From positions 1 to 36,287 of the forward strand of contig NZ_JAGYJN010000012.1 in NCBI RefSeq assembly GCF_018402035.1: a stretch of DNA of 36,287 bases, given 5' to 3'. The notes under the pieces were generated by a model. The model made no database searches and had not been told where the DNA came from. It was given only the letters and a program-made list of their open reading frames with translations. Both the position numbers and the translations under genes were made by a program. Shown piece after piece: positions 1-8,792 of the stretch (within the stretch, counting starts at the first letter, position 1; each line of letters starts with the position of its first letter). Source of the DNA: Roseicyclus sp. Lineage in GTDB: Bacteria > Pseudomonadota > Alphaproteobacteria > Rhodobacterales > Rhodobacteraceae.

Positions 1-16
1 CTGTTACCACAGAAAA

Positions 17-164
17 TGAATTGGTCAGAGAAATTAGAAAACAACCACATGGCCGCCGCCCAAGACTACCGGTGCCGCAGCTTCTGAACTATTTCCTCGA
101 GCTTGTGCCGTTTGTTCGCCATTCCTTGTCCTCCGCCTCCTAAACATAACGGTGGACCAATTCA
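17..164 (-). mobile_element. Internally deleted IS3-like insertion sequence remnant
   Basis: A perfect 10-bp terminal inverted repeat, TGAATTGGTC, lies at 17-26 and as its complement GACCAATTCA at 155-164. Reading inward from 164 on the minus strand there is a purine-rich ribosome site and then the start of an IS3-type orfA, which breaks off after 18 codons; about 40 bases later the other terminus is reached. The element is therefore 148 bp and keeps both ends but almost no transposase, like a MITE. No target-site duplication is visible (flanks aaaa and tatg). Assignment to the IS3 group rests on recognising the orfA N-terminus from memory. Confidence 0.6.
66..122 (-). pseudogene. Truncated IS3-family transposase orfA start
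   Basis: The short frame encodes MANKRHKLEEIVQKLRHR and then stops. The first 16 residues match the usual start of IS3-group orfA helix-turn-helix proteins, which run to about 90 residues. The frame is preceded by an AGGAGG-like ribosome site. The last two residues and the stop come from sequence beyond the deletion junction. It cannot make a working transposase. Confidence 0.6.
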
Positions 165-277
165 TATGGGGAGGCTCAGTAGGTTGTCATCGCGACAAGG
201 AGCTTGCGCACGGCGCTTTCGAATGAGCCTGCTAGCACCCGTGGAGGGCTATTTCGTCCCCGACCAAGGACAGAGTT

Positions 278-1483
278 TCAAAGATCGGCACTTGCAGTCA
301 TGCGGCGCATTGTCGTGTGTGCGCGGTTCAGTTCCGGGTGCAACTCCAGACCGAGGCCGGGGCCGGGAGGCACTGTTATTTCGCCGTTCATGACCTCGGG
401 CAAGGCGGTGACCAGATCGCGATACCATGTGCGGTAGAACGCCCGAACGCTTTCTTGCACCAGCGCATTGGGCGCGTTGAGCGACAGATGGGTCGAGGCC
501 GTCAACACCACCGGCCCCGTGCAATCATGCGGCGCAACTGGCAGATGCCATGCTTCAGCCATGGAGGCGATCTTGCGTGCCTCCGACAAGCCGCCGCACC
601 AACTCAGGTCCAGCATGATGACGCCCGCGACGCCCGTTTCGAGCAGATCACGAAACCCCCACCGCGTGGACAATGTTTCGGACGCGCAAATGGGTGCGAC
701 GGATGCCTCTGCGTACCGCCGCAGGCTCGAGAGACTGTCCATCCGGATGGGATCTTCGTGCCAGTAGGTGTTGAAAGGTTCGAGCGCCCTCGCGATGTGC
801 ATCGCCGGCAAAAGTTGCCACAGCGAATGGAACTCCACCATGATGTCCATTCGGTCACCCACGGCGTTTCGGATTTTCTCTAATGGTCGCAGCGCGGTCT
901 TCAGATCCTCGGAAGAAATGCTGTGTCCCCGCGTTTTCTCGGCCGCAATATCAAAGGGCCAGATCTTCATCGCGGTGATGCCCTCGTCCAACAAGGAGAG
1001 GGCCAATTCATCGGCGCGGTGAAGGAAGCCGTTGAGGTCGTCATAGTCACGCGTTTGCGCATCGCGGCCCCAGTTGCCTACCTTTTGCCCCTCGGCGGTC
1101 TTGATGTAATCAAGACCGGCGCAGGTGTTGTATGTTCGGATGGATTGCCGGGTGAAACCACCCAAAAGCTGTGCAATCGGCTGACCTGTCGCCTTGCCGA
1201 AGATATCCCAAAGCGCGATGTCGAAGGCGGAATTGCCCCGCGTTTCCGCACCGGCGGATCGTATGCCCAGATAGCCGACAAGATCAGCCGCCAATGCGTC
1301 GATCTGTAAGGGATCACGCCCGATCACACGGGGGGCGATCCATTCATGGATGTGCGCCTCGACGGTCATGGCCCCAAAAAAGGTCTCGCCCAGCCCGGTG
1401 ATACCCTCATCCGTATGAACCTGAATCCAGATAAGATTTGGTCGCTCCGAAATGCGGATCGTTTCGATTGCGGTGATTTTCAT
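278..1483 (-). CDS. Enolase-superfamily sugar-acid dehydratase (galactonate dehydratase-like)
   Basis: A 401-residue protein of the mandelate racemase/muconate lactonizing group. The N-terminal capping domain (about 1-125) is followed by a TIM barrel. Probable metal ligands are Glu217, Glu243 (HEDP) and Glu269 (SET). The E-F-H arrangement at 217-219 resembles the D-F-H of E. coli galactonate dehydratase, where the His is the general acid; His319 in APHD would be the partner. Lys173 sits in KIWPFD. These residues suggest an aldonate dehydratase giving a 2-keto-3-deoxy acid, but the substrate cannot be read from sequence. The first metal ligand is Glu where Asp is usual. I chose the ATG at 1483 because MKIT is the normal family start; the open frame runs upstream into the GntR gene. 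It is the last gene of a minus-strand operon, 46 bp after the regulator. Confidence 0.8.
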   Translation of the reverse strand: MKITAIETIRISERPNLIWIQVHTDEGITGLGETFFGAMTVEAHIHEWIAPRVIGRDPLQIDALAADLVGYLGIRSAGAETRGNSAFDIALWDIFGKATGQPIAQLLGGFTRQSIRTYNTCAGLDYIKTAEGQKVGNWGRDAQTRDYDDLNGFLHRADELALSLLDEGITAMKIWPFDIAAEKTRGHSISSEDLKTALRPLEKIRNAVGDRMDIMVEFHSLWQLLPAMHIARALEPFNTYWHEDPIRMDSLSSLRRYAEASVAPICASETLSTRWGFRDLLETGVAGVIMLDLSWCGGLSEARKIASMAEAWHLPVAPHDCTGPVVLTASTHLSLNAPNALVQESVRAFYRTWYRDLVTALPEVMNGEITVPPGPGLGLELHPELNRAHTTMRRMTASADL

Positions 1484-1529
1484 CCTGTGGGTGCCTTTTC
1501 CATGCTCTGACAACGGCCTTTCAGGGGCG

Positions 1530-2246
1530 CTAATCCCAAGACTCCAGCCGCAAACCGACGCGCGTTGCGCCACCTGCAAGATGGGCGCGCATCGCGATAC
1601 GCGCAGCGCCGGGGTCTTTCGAGGCGATGGCATCGTGAATCGCGGCATGTTCTCGGCGTGTTTGTTCGTGTATCCGATCAAGCGGAACATCGGCACGCGC
1701 CGCAAGGATGACATGGGCGATCCGGTCGGAAATCGCCGTCAAGAACTGGACGAAATAGGGGTTTTGGGTCGCTTCGGCCAAGGCGCGGTGAAACTCCAGA
1801 TCTGCTGCGACGGACGCGTCGCTGGTGAGATCGGATGCTTCAAACAATGCCATCGTTGCCGTCAACCGGGCCATGTCCGCCGCACGGCGGTTCTGCGCTG
1901 CGAGGGCGGCTGCTTCAATCTCGAGGGGTGCGCGCAGTTGGTAGAGATGCGCAAAGGCATGCCTGTCCATGTCTTGAGCTTTATCCAGCCTGATGGGGCG
2001 CGCTGACGGATCGGCCACGAATGCGCCCGCGCCTTGCCGGGTTAACACCAGCCCTTCATTGCGCAACTGCGCTATCGCCTCGCGGATGACAGTGCGGCTG
2101 ACGCCAAAATCACGCGAAAGCTGTGCCTCGGTCGGCAAACGCGATCCGGCGACGAGCCCGTCCGCCTCGATCTGCGCCAGAAGATGCGCCGCAATCCGCG
2201 TCGAAAGCTGCGAATCGCGGTCGAATGCGGGGGGCGAGCCGCTCAT
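1530..2246 (-). CDS. GntR family regulator, FadR/FCD type
   Basis: A 238-residue transcription factor. The winged helix-turn-helix (about residues 15-80) contains LPTEAQLSRDFGVSRTVIREA, and the C-terminal all-helical FCD effector domain fills the rest; FCD domains commonly bind organic acids through a metal. The start overlaps the stop of the preceding oxidase gene by four bases (ATGA), so the two are translationally coupled. Position between an oxidase and a dehydratase suggests it is a local repressor induced by their sugar acid or hydroxyacid substrate. Its likely target is the 3698-3808 divergent region. The effector is unknown. Confidence 0.85.
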   Translation of the reverse strand: MSGSPPAFDRDSQLSTRIAAHLLAQIEADGLVAGSRLPTEAQLSRDFGVSRTVIREAIAQLRNEGLVLTRQGAGAFVADPSARPIRLDKAQDMDRHAFAHLYQLRAPLEIEAAALAAQNRRAADMARLTATMALFEASDLTSDASVAADLEFHRALAEATQNPYFVQFLTAISDRIAHVILAARADVPLDRIHEQTRREHAAIHDAIASKDPGAARIAMRAHLAGGATRVGLRLESWD

Positions 2247-3697
2247 GGAGCGGGTTGATCCGTGACACAGATCTGGCAATTGGGGTTCATCACAAGTCCG
2301 GGGTCGATTGCGCGCTTGATGCTTTCCAAGATCGCGCGTTTCGGTTGAGGAAGCTCTTTCTCGAAATCGTCCCGCTTTAGCCGCCCGATCCCGTGTTCGG
2401 CACTTATCGAGCCCCCAAAACGGTACAATACATCGTGAATGACCTTTTTTGCCTGTGCGATCTGTTCTTCGGCGTCGCGCCCCACGGCCGGAAGCACGTT
2501 CAGATGAACGTTGCCATCGCCGACATGCCCGTATGATACGCAAACCACACCGGGCAAGGCGGCAGTCACCGCGGCTTCGGCCTCGGCGACGAAATCGGCC
2601 ATCGCCGACAAGGGCACCGACAGGTCAGTGCGCAGATGCCGCCCGCGCTTGGCTTGGCCGTCATTCATGCCGTCGCGCACGCGCCACAAGGTCTTGGCCT
2701 GTGCTTGCGATTGAGCGACCACCCCGTCGCGCACCAAGCCCTCGACAAAAGCCAACTCGACAAATCGCTCCATCAATCTGGCCACATCCACCAAACCCGA
2801 GCCGGACAATTCCATCAGCACATAGGCAGGTGCCGTTTCGTCCATCGCCGTGGGAAGATCCGGCATCGCTTCGCGCGCCAGTGTAAAGGCCAACGGCGGC
2901 ATGAATTCGAAGGCTGACAACAAATCACAGCACTGTCGGCGCGCGTGACGGAACAGCGTGATCGCGTCTTCCAACCGGTCCAACGCCAACAGCGCCGTCA
3001 CATTTTGTTCAGGCAGAGGGCACAGCTTGAGTGTCGCTGCCGTGATCACGCCCAATGTGCCCTCGGCCCCGATGAAAAGCTGCTTGAGGTCGATCCCCCG
3101 GTTATCCTTGCGCAGGCGTGACAGCAGATCGAGCATCTGCCCATCGGGCAAAACCACCTCGAGCCCCAGCACCAAATCCCGCGTCATGCCGTAACGCAGC
3201 ACATTCACGCCGCCTGCATTGGTCGACAGGTTGCCGCCAAGCTGGCAACTGCCCTGCGCGCCCAAGGCAAGTGGAAAGAACAAACCGGCCTCTGCCAATT
3301 GATCCTTGATGGTCTGCAAAACGGCACCGGCCTCTACTTCGGCGGTGAAATCATAGGCGTCGATCCGGCGGATACGGTTCATCCGTTCGAGGCTAAGAAC
3401 AAGCTGTTTTGCGGGTGCATCGGGTACCGCACCCAACGCGAGGCCCGTTCGCCCGCCCTGCGGCACTACGCCTAGTCCCAGCCGCGCTGCCGCGCGCAAG
3501 CATGCGGCAACCTGTTCCCTGTCGCGCGGCCGTAGCACGGCGATGGCCCCGGTTTGAACATCCCCGTGCCAATCGCGGCAATAGGCGTCGATGTCGGGGC
3601 CGCTCAGCAGAATATCCGTGGCCATGTCCGAGCCAAGTGCTGCGCAAAGCGCGTGAAGCGTCGAGTCCGTGTCCATTTCTTTTGCGCTCATCGTCAT
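2243..3697 (-). CDS. FAD-linked 2-hydroxyacid oxidase (GlcD / D-lactate dehydrogenase type)
   Basis: A 484-residue flavoprotein. The PCMH-type FAD-binding domain occupies about 40-220, with the VPQGGRTGLALGA flavin loop and a LGGNLSTNAGG stretch. The C-terminal FAD-oxidase domain carries YGHVGDGNVHLNV and SAEHGIGRLKR, typical of GlcD, D-lactate and D-2-hydroxyglutarate dehydrogenases. It should oxidise a D-2-hydroxyacid to the 2-oxoacid and pass electrons to a quinone or other acceptor. No GlcE/GlcF partners are present, so it is more likely a single-subunit D-lactate or D-2-hydroxyglutarate type enzyme than a full glycolate oxidase. It leads the operon with the GntR gene and enolase-type dehydratase. 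The start could be 3697 or 3691; neither has a strong ribosome site. Confidence 0.85.
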   Translation of the reverse strand: MTMSAKEMDTDSTLHALCAALGSDMATDILLSGPDIDAYCRDWHGDVQTGAIAVLRPRDREQVAACLRAAARLGLGVVPQGGRTGLALGAVPDAPAKQLVLSLERMNRIRRIDAYDFTAEVEAGAVLQTIKDQLAEAGLFFPLALGAQGSCQLGGNLSTNAGGVNVLRYGMTRDLVLGLEVVLPDGQMLDLLSRLRKDNRGIDLKQLFIGAEGTLGVITAATLKLCPLPEQNVTALLALDRLEDAITLFRHARRQCCDLLSAFEFMPPLAFTLAREAMPDLPTAMDETAPAYVLMELSGSGLVDVARLMERFVELAFVEGLVRDGVVAQSQAQAKTLWRVRDGMNDGQAKRGRHLRTDLSVPLSAMADFVAEAEAAVTAALPGVVCVSYGHVGDGNVHLNVLPAVGRDAEEQIAQAKKVIHDVLYRFGGSISAEHGIGRLKRDDFEKELPQPKRAILESIKRAIDPGLVMNPNCQICVTDQPAP

Positions 3698-3808
3698 GCG
3701 GTCGAGATATGCAGAATACTGTCACTTGCATGTCCAATATGTCTGGTTATCATACAAATTCTTTGCCACACAAGGCTAAAGCAAAGCACATTCGCGGGGA
3801 GCTGGAAA
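3698..3808. promoter_or_regulatory. Divergent promoter region with operator-like site
   Basis: This 111-bp AT-richer spacer separates the minus-strand oxidase operon from plus-strand denD. It holds GATATGCAGAATACT at 3706-3720, a half-palindrome (GATAT-N5-ATACT) only 9 bases upstream of the oxidase start and similar to a site in front of the GntR-Ldh2 fusion gene. A second candidate is TGGTTATCATACAA, with TNGT/ACNA ends as seen in GntR/FCD operators. The neighbouring GntR protein is the natural binder of one of them. No clear -35/-10 pair could be fixed. Confidence 0.4.
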
Positions 3809-4792
3809 ATGCATGTTCTAATGACGGGTGCCGCCGGCATGATCGGTCGGAAATTGACAGCTAAACTGGTTGCCGACGGGGCACTTTCCAACAACGCCAT
3901 TACCAGAATGACACTTGCCGATGTCGTCGCGCCGCCCCAGCCCAGCGGTTTCGATGGCGCCGTATCCTGCATCGCTGCCGATCTCGAGGATCCAAAGATC
4001 GCGGCACAGTTGATTGCAACGCGCCCCGATGTCGTTTTTCACCTTGCCGCGATCGTGTCGGGCGAGGCCGAGCAAGATTTCGAAAAAGGCTACCGCATCA
4101 ACCTTGATGCTACCCGCGCCTTGCTCGAGGCCATTCGCATCGCCCATCAGGCCGAGGGGTATTTCCCGCGCGTTGTCTTTGCCTCGTCCATCGCGGTCGT
4201 GGGTGCGCCATTTCCCCATCCGATCCCGGATGATTTCCACACAACACCACTGACAAGCTACGGCACACAAAAAGCGATCTGCGAATTGCTGTTGTCGGAC
4301 TACTCGCGGCGGGGCTTTCTGGATGCAATCGGCATCCGTTTGCCGACGATCTGCATTCGCCCCGGCGCCCCTAACAAGGCGGCCTCGGGCTTTTTCTCGA
4401 ATATCTTGCGGGAACCGCTTGTCGGCCAACCGGCCGTGTTGCCGGTGCCGGATACAATCCGGCATTGGCATGCCTCGCCCCGGTCGGCGGTCGGCTTCAT
4501 GATGCGTGCAGCCTCAATGGATCTGTCGCCCTTGGGGGCGCGGCGCAACCTCTCGATGCCCGGCCTGAGCGCCACGGTCGCCGAACAGATCGAAGCCCTG
4601 CGTCGGGTTGCAGGAGAAAAAGCAGTGGGGCTGATCCGGCGTGAACCCAACGAGATGATCACCCGAATGTGCGAGGGTTGGCCGACCGGCTTCGATGCTA
4701 GCCGTGCCATCGCCTTGGGATTTTCAGCTGAAACCAGCTTTGACGACATCATTCGCGTCCATATCGAAGATGAATTGGATGGACAGGCATGA
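3809..4792 (+). CDS. denD: D-erythronate dehydrogenase (NAD-dependent, extended SDR)
   Basis: A 327-residue extended short-chain dehydrogenase/epimerase-like protein. The Rossmann glycine motif TGAAGMIG is at residues 6-13, and the catalytic Ser126/127, Tyr151 and Lys155 (YGTQK) are intact. The N-terminus MHVLMTGAAGMIGRKL and overall length fit the DenD family, which oxidises D-erythronate to 2-oxo-tetronate. The downstream enzymes OtnI, OtnK and OtnC of that pathway are encoded about 10 kb away in this window, which supports the call. ATG at 3809 follows a GGGGAG ribosome site; the frame is open further upstream but lacks family sequence. It overlaps the next gene by four bases (ATGA). A related uronate or sugar dehydrogenase is the alternative. 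Confidence 0.78.
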   Translation: MHVLMTGAAGMIGRKLTAKLVADGALSNNAITRMTLADVVAPPQPSGFDGAVSCIAADLEDPKIAAQLIATRPDVVFHLAAIVSGEAEQDFEKGYRINLDATRALLEAIRIAHQAEGYFPRVVFASSIAVVGAPFPHPIPDDFHTTPLTSYGTQKAICELLLSDYSRRGFLDAIGIRLPTICIRPGAPNKAASGFFSNILREPLVGQPAVLPVPDTIRHWHASPRSAVGFMMRAASMDLSPLGARRNLSMPGLSATVAEQIEALRRVAGEKAVGLIRREPNEMITRMCEGWPTGFDASRAIALGFSAETSFDDIIRVHIEDELDGQA

Positions 4793-5673
4793 CCATGCAG
4801 ATCGCTTTTCTCGGCACCGGCTTGATGGGCGCACCGATGGTGCGTCGTTTGCTTGGTGCCGGATTGCCCACCTGCGTTTGGAATCGCGATCCGGCCAAGG
4901 CTAAGGTGCTTGTGACCGACGGCGCAAGCCTCGCCAATAGTCCGGCGCGTGCTGTGTCCGGGGCCAGGGTTGTCTTTACCATGTTGTCAGACGGCCCGGC
5001 CGTGGCGGACGTGCTTTTCGCGCAAGGCGTGGCAGAGGCCTTGGCCCCCGGTGCGGTGGTTGTCGATACGTCCTCGATTTCACCCGATCATGCCCGCGAC
5101 CATGCCGCGCGATTGGCTGAAAAGGGCGTGGTTTACATCGACAGCCCCGTTTCCGGCGGCGTTGCCGGTGCGCAGGCCGGGACATTGGCCCTGATGGCCG
5201 GCGGCCCGGCCGAAGTGATCGCTGATCTTGCACCCGTTTTCGCCCCCTTGGGGCGGGTGACACATGTGGGTCCATCGGGTGCAGGACAGGTGTGCAAGCT
5301 CGCCAATCAACAGATCGTCGCCATCACGATCGCGGCACTCGCCGAGGCCATGATCCTTCTCGATGCCGGGGGCGCTGATCGCGAGCAGTTTCGACGGGCC
5401 ATTCGCGGCGGCTTTGCCGAAAGCCGCATTCTCGATCTGCATGGTGCGCGCATGATCGCGCGCGACTTCGTGCCCGGCGGCCTCTCTAGCCTACACCTCA
5501 AGGACCTCAATTCGGTGATTGATCTGGCCCGCACGCATGGGTTGAGCTTGCCGCAGACGGAAACGGTGCATCAGGCGTTCGTCGATTTCGTGGCCAATGG
5601 AAATGGCAACGTCGATCACAGCGGTTTGCTGTTGCATCTCGAGGACGTCAACGACCACTTGAAGCGCGGCTGA
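4789..5673 (+). CDS. NAD(P)-dependent beta-hydroxyacid dehydrogenase (tartronate semialdehyde reductase-like)
   Basis: A 294-residue member of the 3-hydroxyisobutyrate dehydrogenase family. The N-terminal nucleotide-binding motif FLGTGLMG (7-14), the substrate loop SPVSGG and the catalytic-lysine helix with KLANQQ (about residue 170) are present. The C-terminal stretch HLKDLNSVIDLAR is typical of tartronate semialdehyde (2-hydroxy-3-oxopropionate) reductases. It overlaps denD by ATGA, so the two are translated together and probably act on related acids. It may reduce tartronate semialdehyde to glycerate or act as a second tetronate dehydrogenase; the sequence alone does not decide. It is clearly different from the LtnD-type paralogue at 17392. 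Confidence 0.8.
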   Translation: MTMQIAFLGTGLMGAPMVRRLLGAGLPTCVWNRDPAKAKVLVTDGASLANSPARAVSGARVVFTMLSDGPAVADVLFAQGVAEALAPGAVVVDTSSISPDHARDHAARLAEKGVVYIDSPVSGGVAGAQAGTLALMAGGPAEVIADLAPVFAPLGRVTHVGPSGAGQVCKLANQQIVAITIAALAEAMILLDAGGADREQFRRAIRGGFAESRILDLHGARMIARDFVPGGLSSLHLKDLNSVIDLARTHGLSLPQTETVHQAFVDFVANGNGNVDHSGLLLHLEDVNDHLKRG

Positions 5674-5742
5674 TCCAAGATCCTTTCGTGATGCCGGCTG
5701 TGCAAGGCGGATGCGATACCTGCCGGCCTGATCATGACCTCA

Positions 5743-5775
5743 GCCCATCGGGTGAATTGCCTCACCCTGATGGGC
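5743..5775. repeat. Imperfect inverted repeat between convergent genes
   Basis: GCCCATCGGGTGA is followed after a short loop by TCACCCTGATGGGC, giving an almost complete stem with one bulged base. It sits about 70 bp past the beta-hydroxyacid dehydrogenase stop and before the convergent dehydratase gene. It could help end plus-strand transcription, but no T-run follows, so it is called only a repeat. Confidence 0.4.
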
Positions 5776-5899
5776 GCGCTGTCATCATGTGCGCAGGATC
5801 TGTCGAACAGGCGCAAAAAAGGGCCGGTCGCTTTCGCGGCGCCCGCTTTATGGTACCGGGAAATGGCGATTGCCGGGAGGCAAAGCGCGCCCCGGCTAT

Positions 5900-5913
5900 G
5901 GCCCCGAAGGGCC
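5900..5913 (-). terminator. Possible terminator stem with UUCG loop
   Basis: On the minus strand GGCCC-TTCG-GGGCC forms a 5-bp stem capped by the very stable UUCG tetraloop, 17 bases after the stop of the IlvD-type dehydratase. No U-tract follows, so it may act as a 3' end stabiliser rather than a classic intrinsic terminator. Confidence 0.4.
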
Positions 5914-5930
5914 GAGATTGCCTTCGCGGC

Positions 5931-7712
5931 TTAGTGGTTGTCGCGCGGCAGATCGTGGTGGATGCGCTGATAGCTGGTTGCCAGTTCAAGACAGCCACCA
6001 TCGGCCAATTGCCCGACATTGTTGCGATAGATTTCCTGCCAGGGTGTCTGGTTGTGCAAGGTCGGCGGGGTCCAAGCTGCGCGGCGGGCTTCCCACTCAG
6101 CGTCATCGACCAGCGCATCCATGCGACAGGCATTCAGATCCAGTCGGACGCGGTCGCCCGTCTTGAGCAGCGCCAGCCCGCCACCCACGACCGCCTCCGG
6201 CGACGCGTTGAGGATCGACGGGCTTTCCGACGTTCCCGACTGACGACCATCACCGACCGTGGGCATATGGTTGACGCCCGCACGGATCAACGCATCTGGT
6301 GGCTGCATGTTCACCACCTCGGCCGAGCCGGGATAGCCAACACAGCCGACATTGCGGATGAACAAGATTGTCTCGGTGTCGATCCCCAGAGTTTCGTCAT
6401 TGATCCGGTCGTGATAGTCCTCCGGTCCCTCGAAAACCACGGCGCGTGCCTCGAAAATCCCCTCCTTGCCGGGTGTCGAAAGGAATCTCGCCCGGAAATC
6501 CTGTGAGATCACCGAAGTCTTCATCAAGGCGCTTTCGAAAAGATTTCCCGACAGCACCAAGAACCCGGCTTTTTGCCGCAACGGATCGGACACAGGGCGG
6601 ATCACATCCTTGTCGCGGCTTTCCCATCCAGCGAGGTTTTCGGCCATGCTCGCGCCGGTGGCGGTCATCACATCCTTGTGCAGCAATCCGGCCTTGAGCA
6701 ACTCACCCATCACTGCAGGTACACCGCCCGCGCGGAAAAAGCTTTCGCCCAAATAGATCCCGGCAGGCTGCATGTTGACCAAGAGCGGAATGTCAAAACC
6801 ATGCCGCTGCCAGTCAGTCACATCAAGCTCGACACCTGCATGGCGTGCGATCGCTTGCAAATGCGGTGGTGCGTTGGTTGATCCACCGATCGCGGAATTT
6901 ACGATAATCGCGTTTTCAAAGGCTTGGCGCGTCAGAATATCCGAAGGTTTCAGATCCTCTTCCACCATGGCAACGATGCGACGCCCGGTCTCGTAGGCCA
7001 TATTCATGCGTTCGCGGAAGGGGGCCGGAATGGCCGAACACCCGGACAGGGTCATGCCCAAGGCTTCGGCCATGGCATTCATCGTGCTGGCCGTTCCCAT
7101 CGTGTTGCAATGGCCAAGGCTGGGCGCGCTGGCACAGACCCGCTCCATGAATTCCTCATAGGCGATCTTCCCCTCGCTCAATAGGCGGCGACTTTCCCAG
7201 ACGATCGTACCCGATCCCGCCCGTTTTCCCTGCCACCAGCCGTCCAGCATCGGGCCGCCATTCAGCGCGATTGCGGGCAAATCGACGGTCGCCGCTCCCA
7301 TCAACATGGCCGGGGTGGTCTTGTCGCAGCCGGTCGTCAGCACAACGCCATCGATCGGATATCCATGCAAAACCTCGACCAAGGACAGATAGGCAAGGTT
7401 GCGATCCAGCGCGGCGGTCGGCCGTTTGCCGGTTTCCTGAATCGGATGAACCGGAAACTCCATGGGAACGCCGCCTGCGTCCCGGATGCCCGCCTTGATA
7501 CGGTCCATCAAGAACACGTGGATCTTGTTGCAAGGGGCCAGATCGCTGCCGGTCTGCGCGATGCCGATCACCGGCCGCTCACCTTGCAATTCACCGCGCG
7601 TGTATTCTTGGTTGAGGTAGCGCTCGATATAGAGCGCGGTCATTCCCGGATTGTTGGGATTGTCGAACCATTCCTGAGAGCGGTATTTCCGGCGTGCGCG
7701 CGTATCGGTCAT
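5931..7712 (-). CDS. IlvD/EDD-family aldonate dehydratase (xylonate/arabinonate/galactonate type)
   Basis: A 593-residue iron-sulfur dehydratase converting an aldonate to its 2-keto-3-deoxy derivative. The cluster ligands characteristic of pentonate dehydratases are seen: Cys61 (APCN), Cys129 (TTGCDKT) and Cys202 (GHCNTMG). The N-terminal RSQEWFDNPNNPGMTALYIER and length agree closely with D-xylonate and L-arabinonate dehydratases rather than Edd or IlvD. Because dgoK and dgoA lie in the divergent operon, a hexonate such as D-galactonate or D-fuconate may be the physiological substrate, since those enzymes need a C6 2-keto-3-deoxy acid. It is transcribed 42 bp after the LacI regulator. The subclass is sure; the exact substrate is not. 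Confidence 0.9.
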   Translation of the reverse strand: MTDTRARRKYRSQEWFDNPNNPGMTALYIERYLNQEYTRGELQGERPVIGIAQTGSDLAPCNKIHVFLMDRIKAGIRDAGGVPMEFPVHPIQETGKRPTAALDRNLAYLSLVEVLHGYPIDGVVLTTGCDKTTPAMLMGAATVDLPAIALNGGPMLDGWWQGKRAGSGTIVWESRRLLSEGKIAYEEFMERVCASAPSLGHCNTMGTASTMNAMAEALGMTLSGCSAIPAPFRERMNMAYETGRRIVAMVEEDLKPSDILTRQAFENAIIVNSAIGGSTNAPPHLQAIARHAGVELDVTDWQRHGFDIPLLVNMQPAGIYLGESFFRAGGVPAVMGELLKAGLLHKDVMTATGASMAENLAGWESRDKDVIRPVSDPLRQKAGFLVLSGNLFESALMKTSVISQDFRARFLSTPGKEGIFEARAVVFEGPEDYHDRINDETLGIDTETILFIRNVGCVGYPGSAEVVNMQPPDALIRAGVNHMPTVGDGRQSGTSESPSILNASPEAVVGGGLALLKTGDRVRLDLNACRMDALVDDAEWEARRAAWTPPTLHNQTPWQEIYRNNVGQLADGGCLELATSYQRIHHDLPRDNH

Positions 7713-7754
7713 GGCTGTCCTATTGGGCTAGTGTTGCGAAAATTGTCAGGGTCG

Positions 7755-8792
7755 TCACAGGGCGATCATCCGCTCTGTGCTTTGGCGTGGCATCAATTGA
7801 TAGCCGGCATCCACATTGCGTGGGTGATCGGGCAGATTCTCCAGCCGAGTCAGGATCATTTGAACTGCTTGCAGTCCGGTCTGATATCGATGCGTGCGCA
7901 CCGATGTGAGGGTGGGCACCGAACAGGCCGCGACATCAAGATCGTTGAAACCGACGATCCCCATCCGTGCAGGCACGGAAATTCCCCGGCGTTGGCATTC
8001 GAACAATGCGCCCAGCGCCACATCGTCGTTGTTGCAAAAGACCGCATCGACATCGGGGCATTGCGCCAAAAGGTCGGACATCAGCTGTCCGCCCATAGTG
8101 TAGGATGTCGGCTGGGGCGATGTCATGATGAGGCGCGCATCATCGTTCAGCCCAGCGGCGGACACGACATCGCGATAGCCCGCAAGCCGTCGCTGCGCGC
8201 GCGGGTCCATGAGCGCCCCCAAAAACCCGATGCGGCGATATCCCTGTTCGATAAGATGGCGCACCGCAGCGCGTCCCGCATCGCGCTGATCGCAGCCAAT
8301 GATCATGTCTATCGGGTCCGGGCTGGTTTCCATCACCTGCACGACGGGGCACCCCATCTGTCGAAGCACCTGTCGCGCGCGATCGGACTGATCTATCCCC
8401 GAGACGATCACACCCGCGGGGCGCTGTGTCGCGAAGATGCGCAGCAACTCCTCCTCGCCGGTAAGCTGATATCGGGTGTTGACGAATTGCGGGGTATATC
8501 CGCTGTTCTCCAGCCCATCCATCACGCCGCGCACCAGATCCGCAAAGATCTGGTTGGTCAGCGACGGGATCACCACACCCAAGATCCGTGAACGTGCCGA
8601 AGCCAGTGCTTGGGCGGCCGGATTGGGCACATACCCAAGTGCTTCCACGGCCTTTTGCACCTTGCTGAGAGTCGCGGGAGACACCAGTTCCGGGCTTCGC
8701 ATCGCACGCGAGACAGTTACTACGCTAACATTAGCCGATGCGGCGACATCTGAAAGTTTAACCACTTGTTTGTGATGAATATTTTCGGACAT
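7755..8792 (-). CDS. LacI family transcriptional regulator
   Basis: A repressor of about 345 residues. The N-terminal LacI helix-turn-helix KLSDVAASANVSVVTVSRAM (about 10-30) is followed by the hinge and a periplasmic-binding-protein-like effector domain starting at ILGVVIPSLTNQIF. The C-terminal domain reads like the GntR/gluconate-utilisation branch of the family. I prefer the ATG at 8792 (MSENIHH), which places the HTH at the usual distance; ATGs at 8807 and 8819 are in frame. It precedes the dehydratase gene and diverges from the TRAP-dgoKA operon, so it probably represses both in response to an aldonate or its keto-deoxy product. Confidence 0.88.
   Translation of the reverse strand: MSENIHHKQVVKLSDVAASANVSVVTVSRAMRSPELVSPATLSKVQKAVEALGYVPNPAAQALASARSRILGVVIPSLTNQIFADLVRGVMDGLENSGYTPQFVNTRYQLTGEEELLRIFATQRPAGVIVSGIDQSDRARQVLRQMGCPVVQVMETSPDPIDMIIGCDQRDAGRAAVRHLIEQGYRRIGFLGALMDPRAQRRLAGYRDVVSAAGLNDDARLIMTSPQPTSYTMGGQLMSDLLAQCPDVDAVFCNNDDVALGALFECQRRGISVPARMGIVGFNDLDVAACSVPTLTSVRTHRYQTGLQAVQMILTRLENLPDHPRNVDAGYQLMPRQSTERMIAL

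Noticed and set aside
7365..8591. Long plus-strand open frame of 408 codons
   Set aside because: It lies antisense to the IlvD-type dehydratase and LacI genes, both well supported; the sequence is low-information shadow protein.
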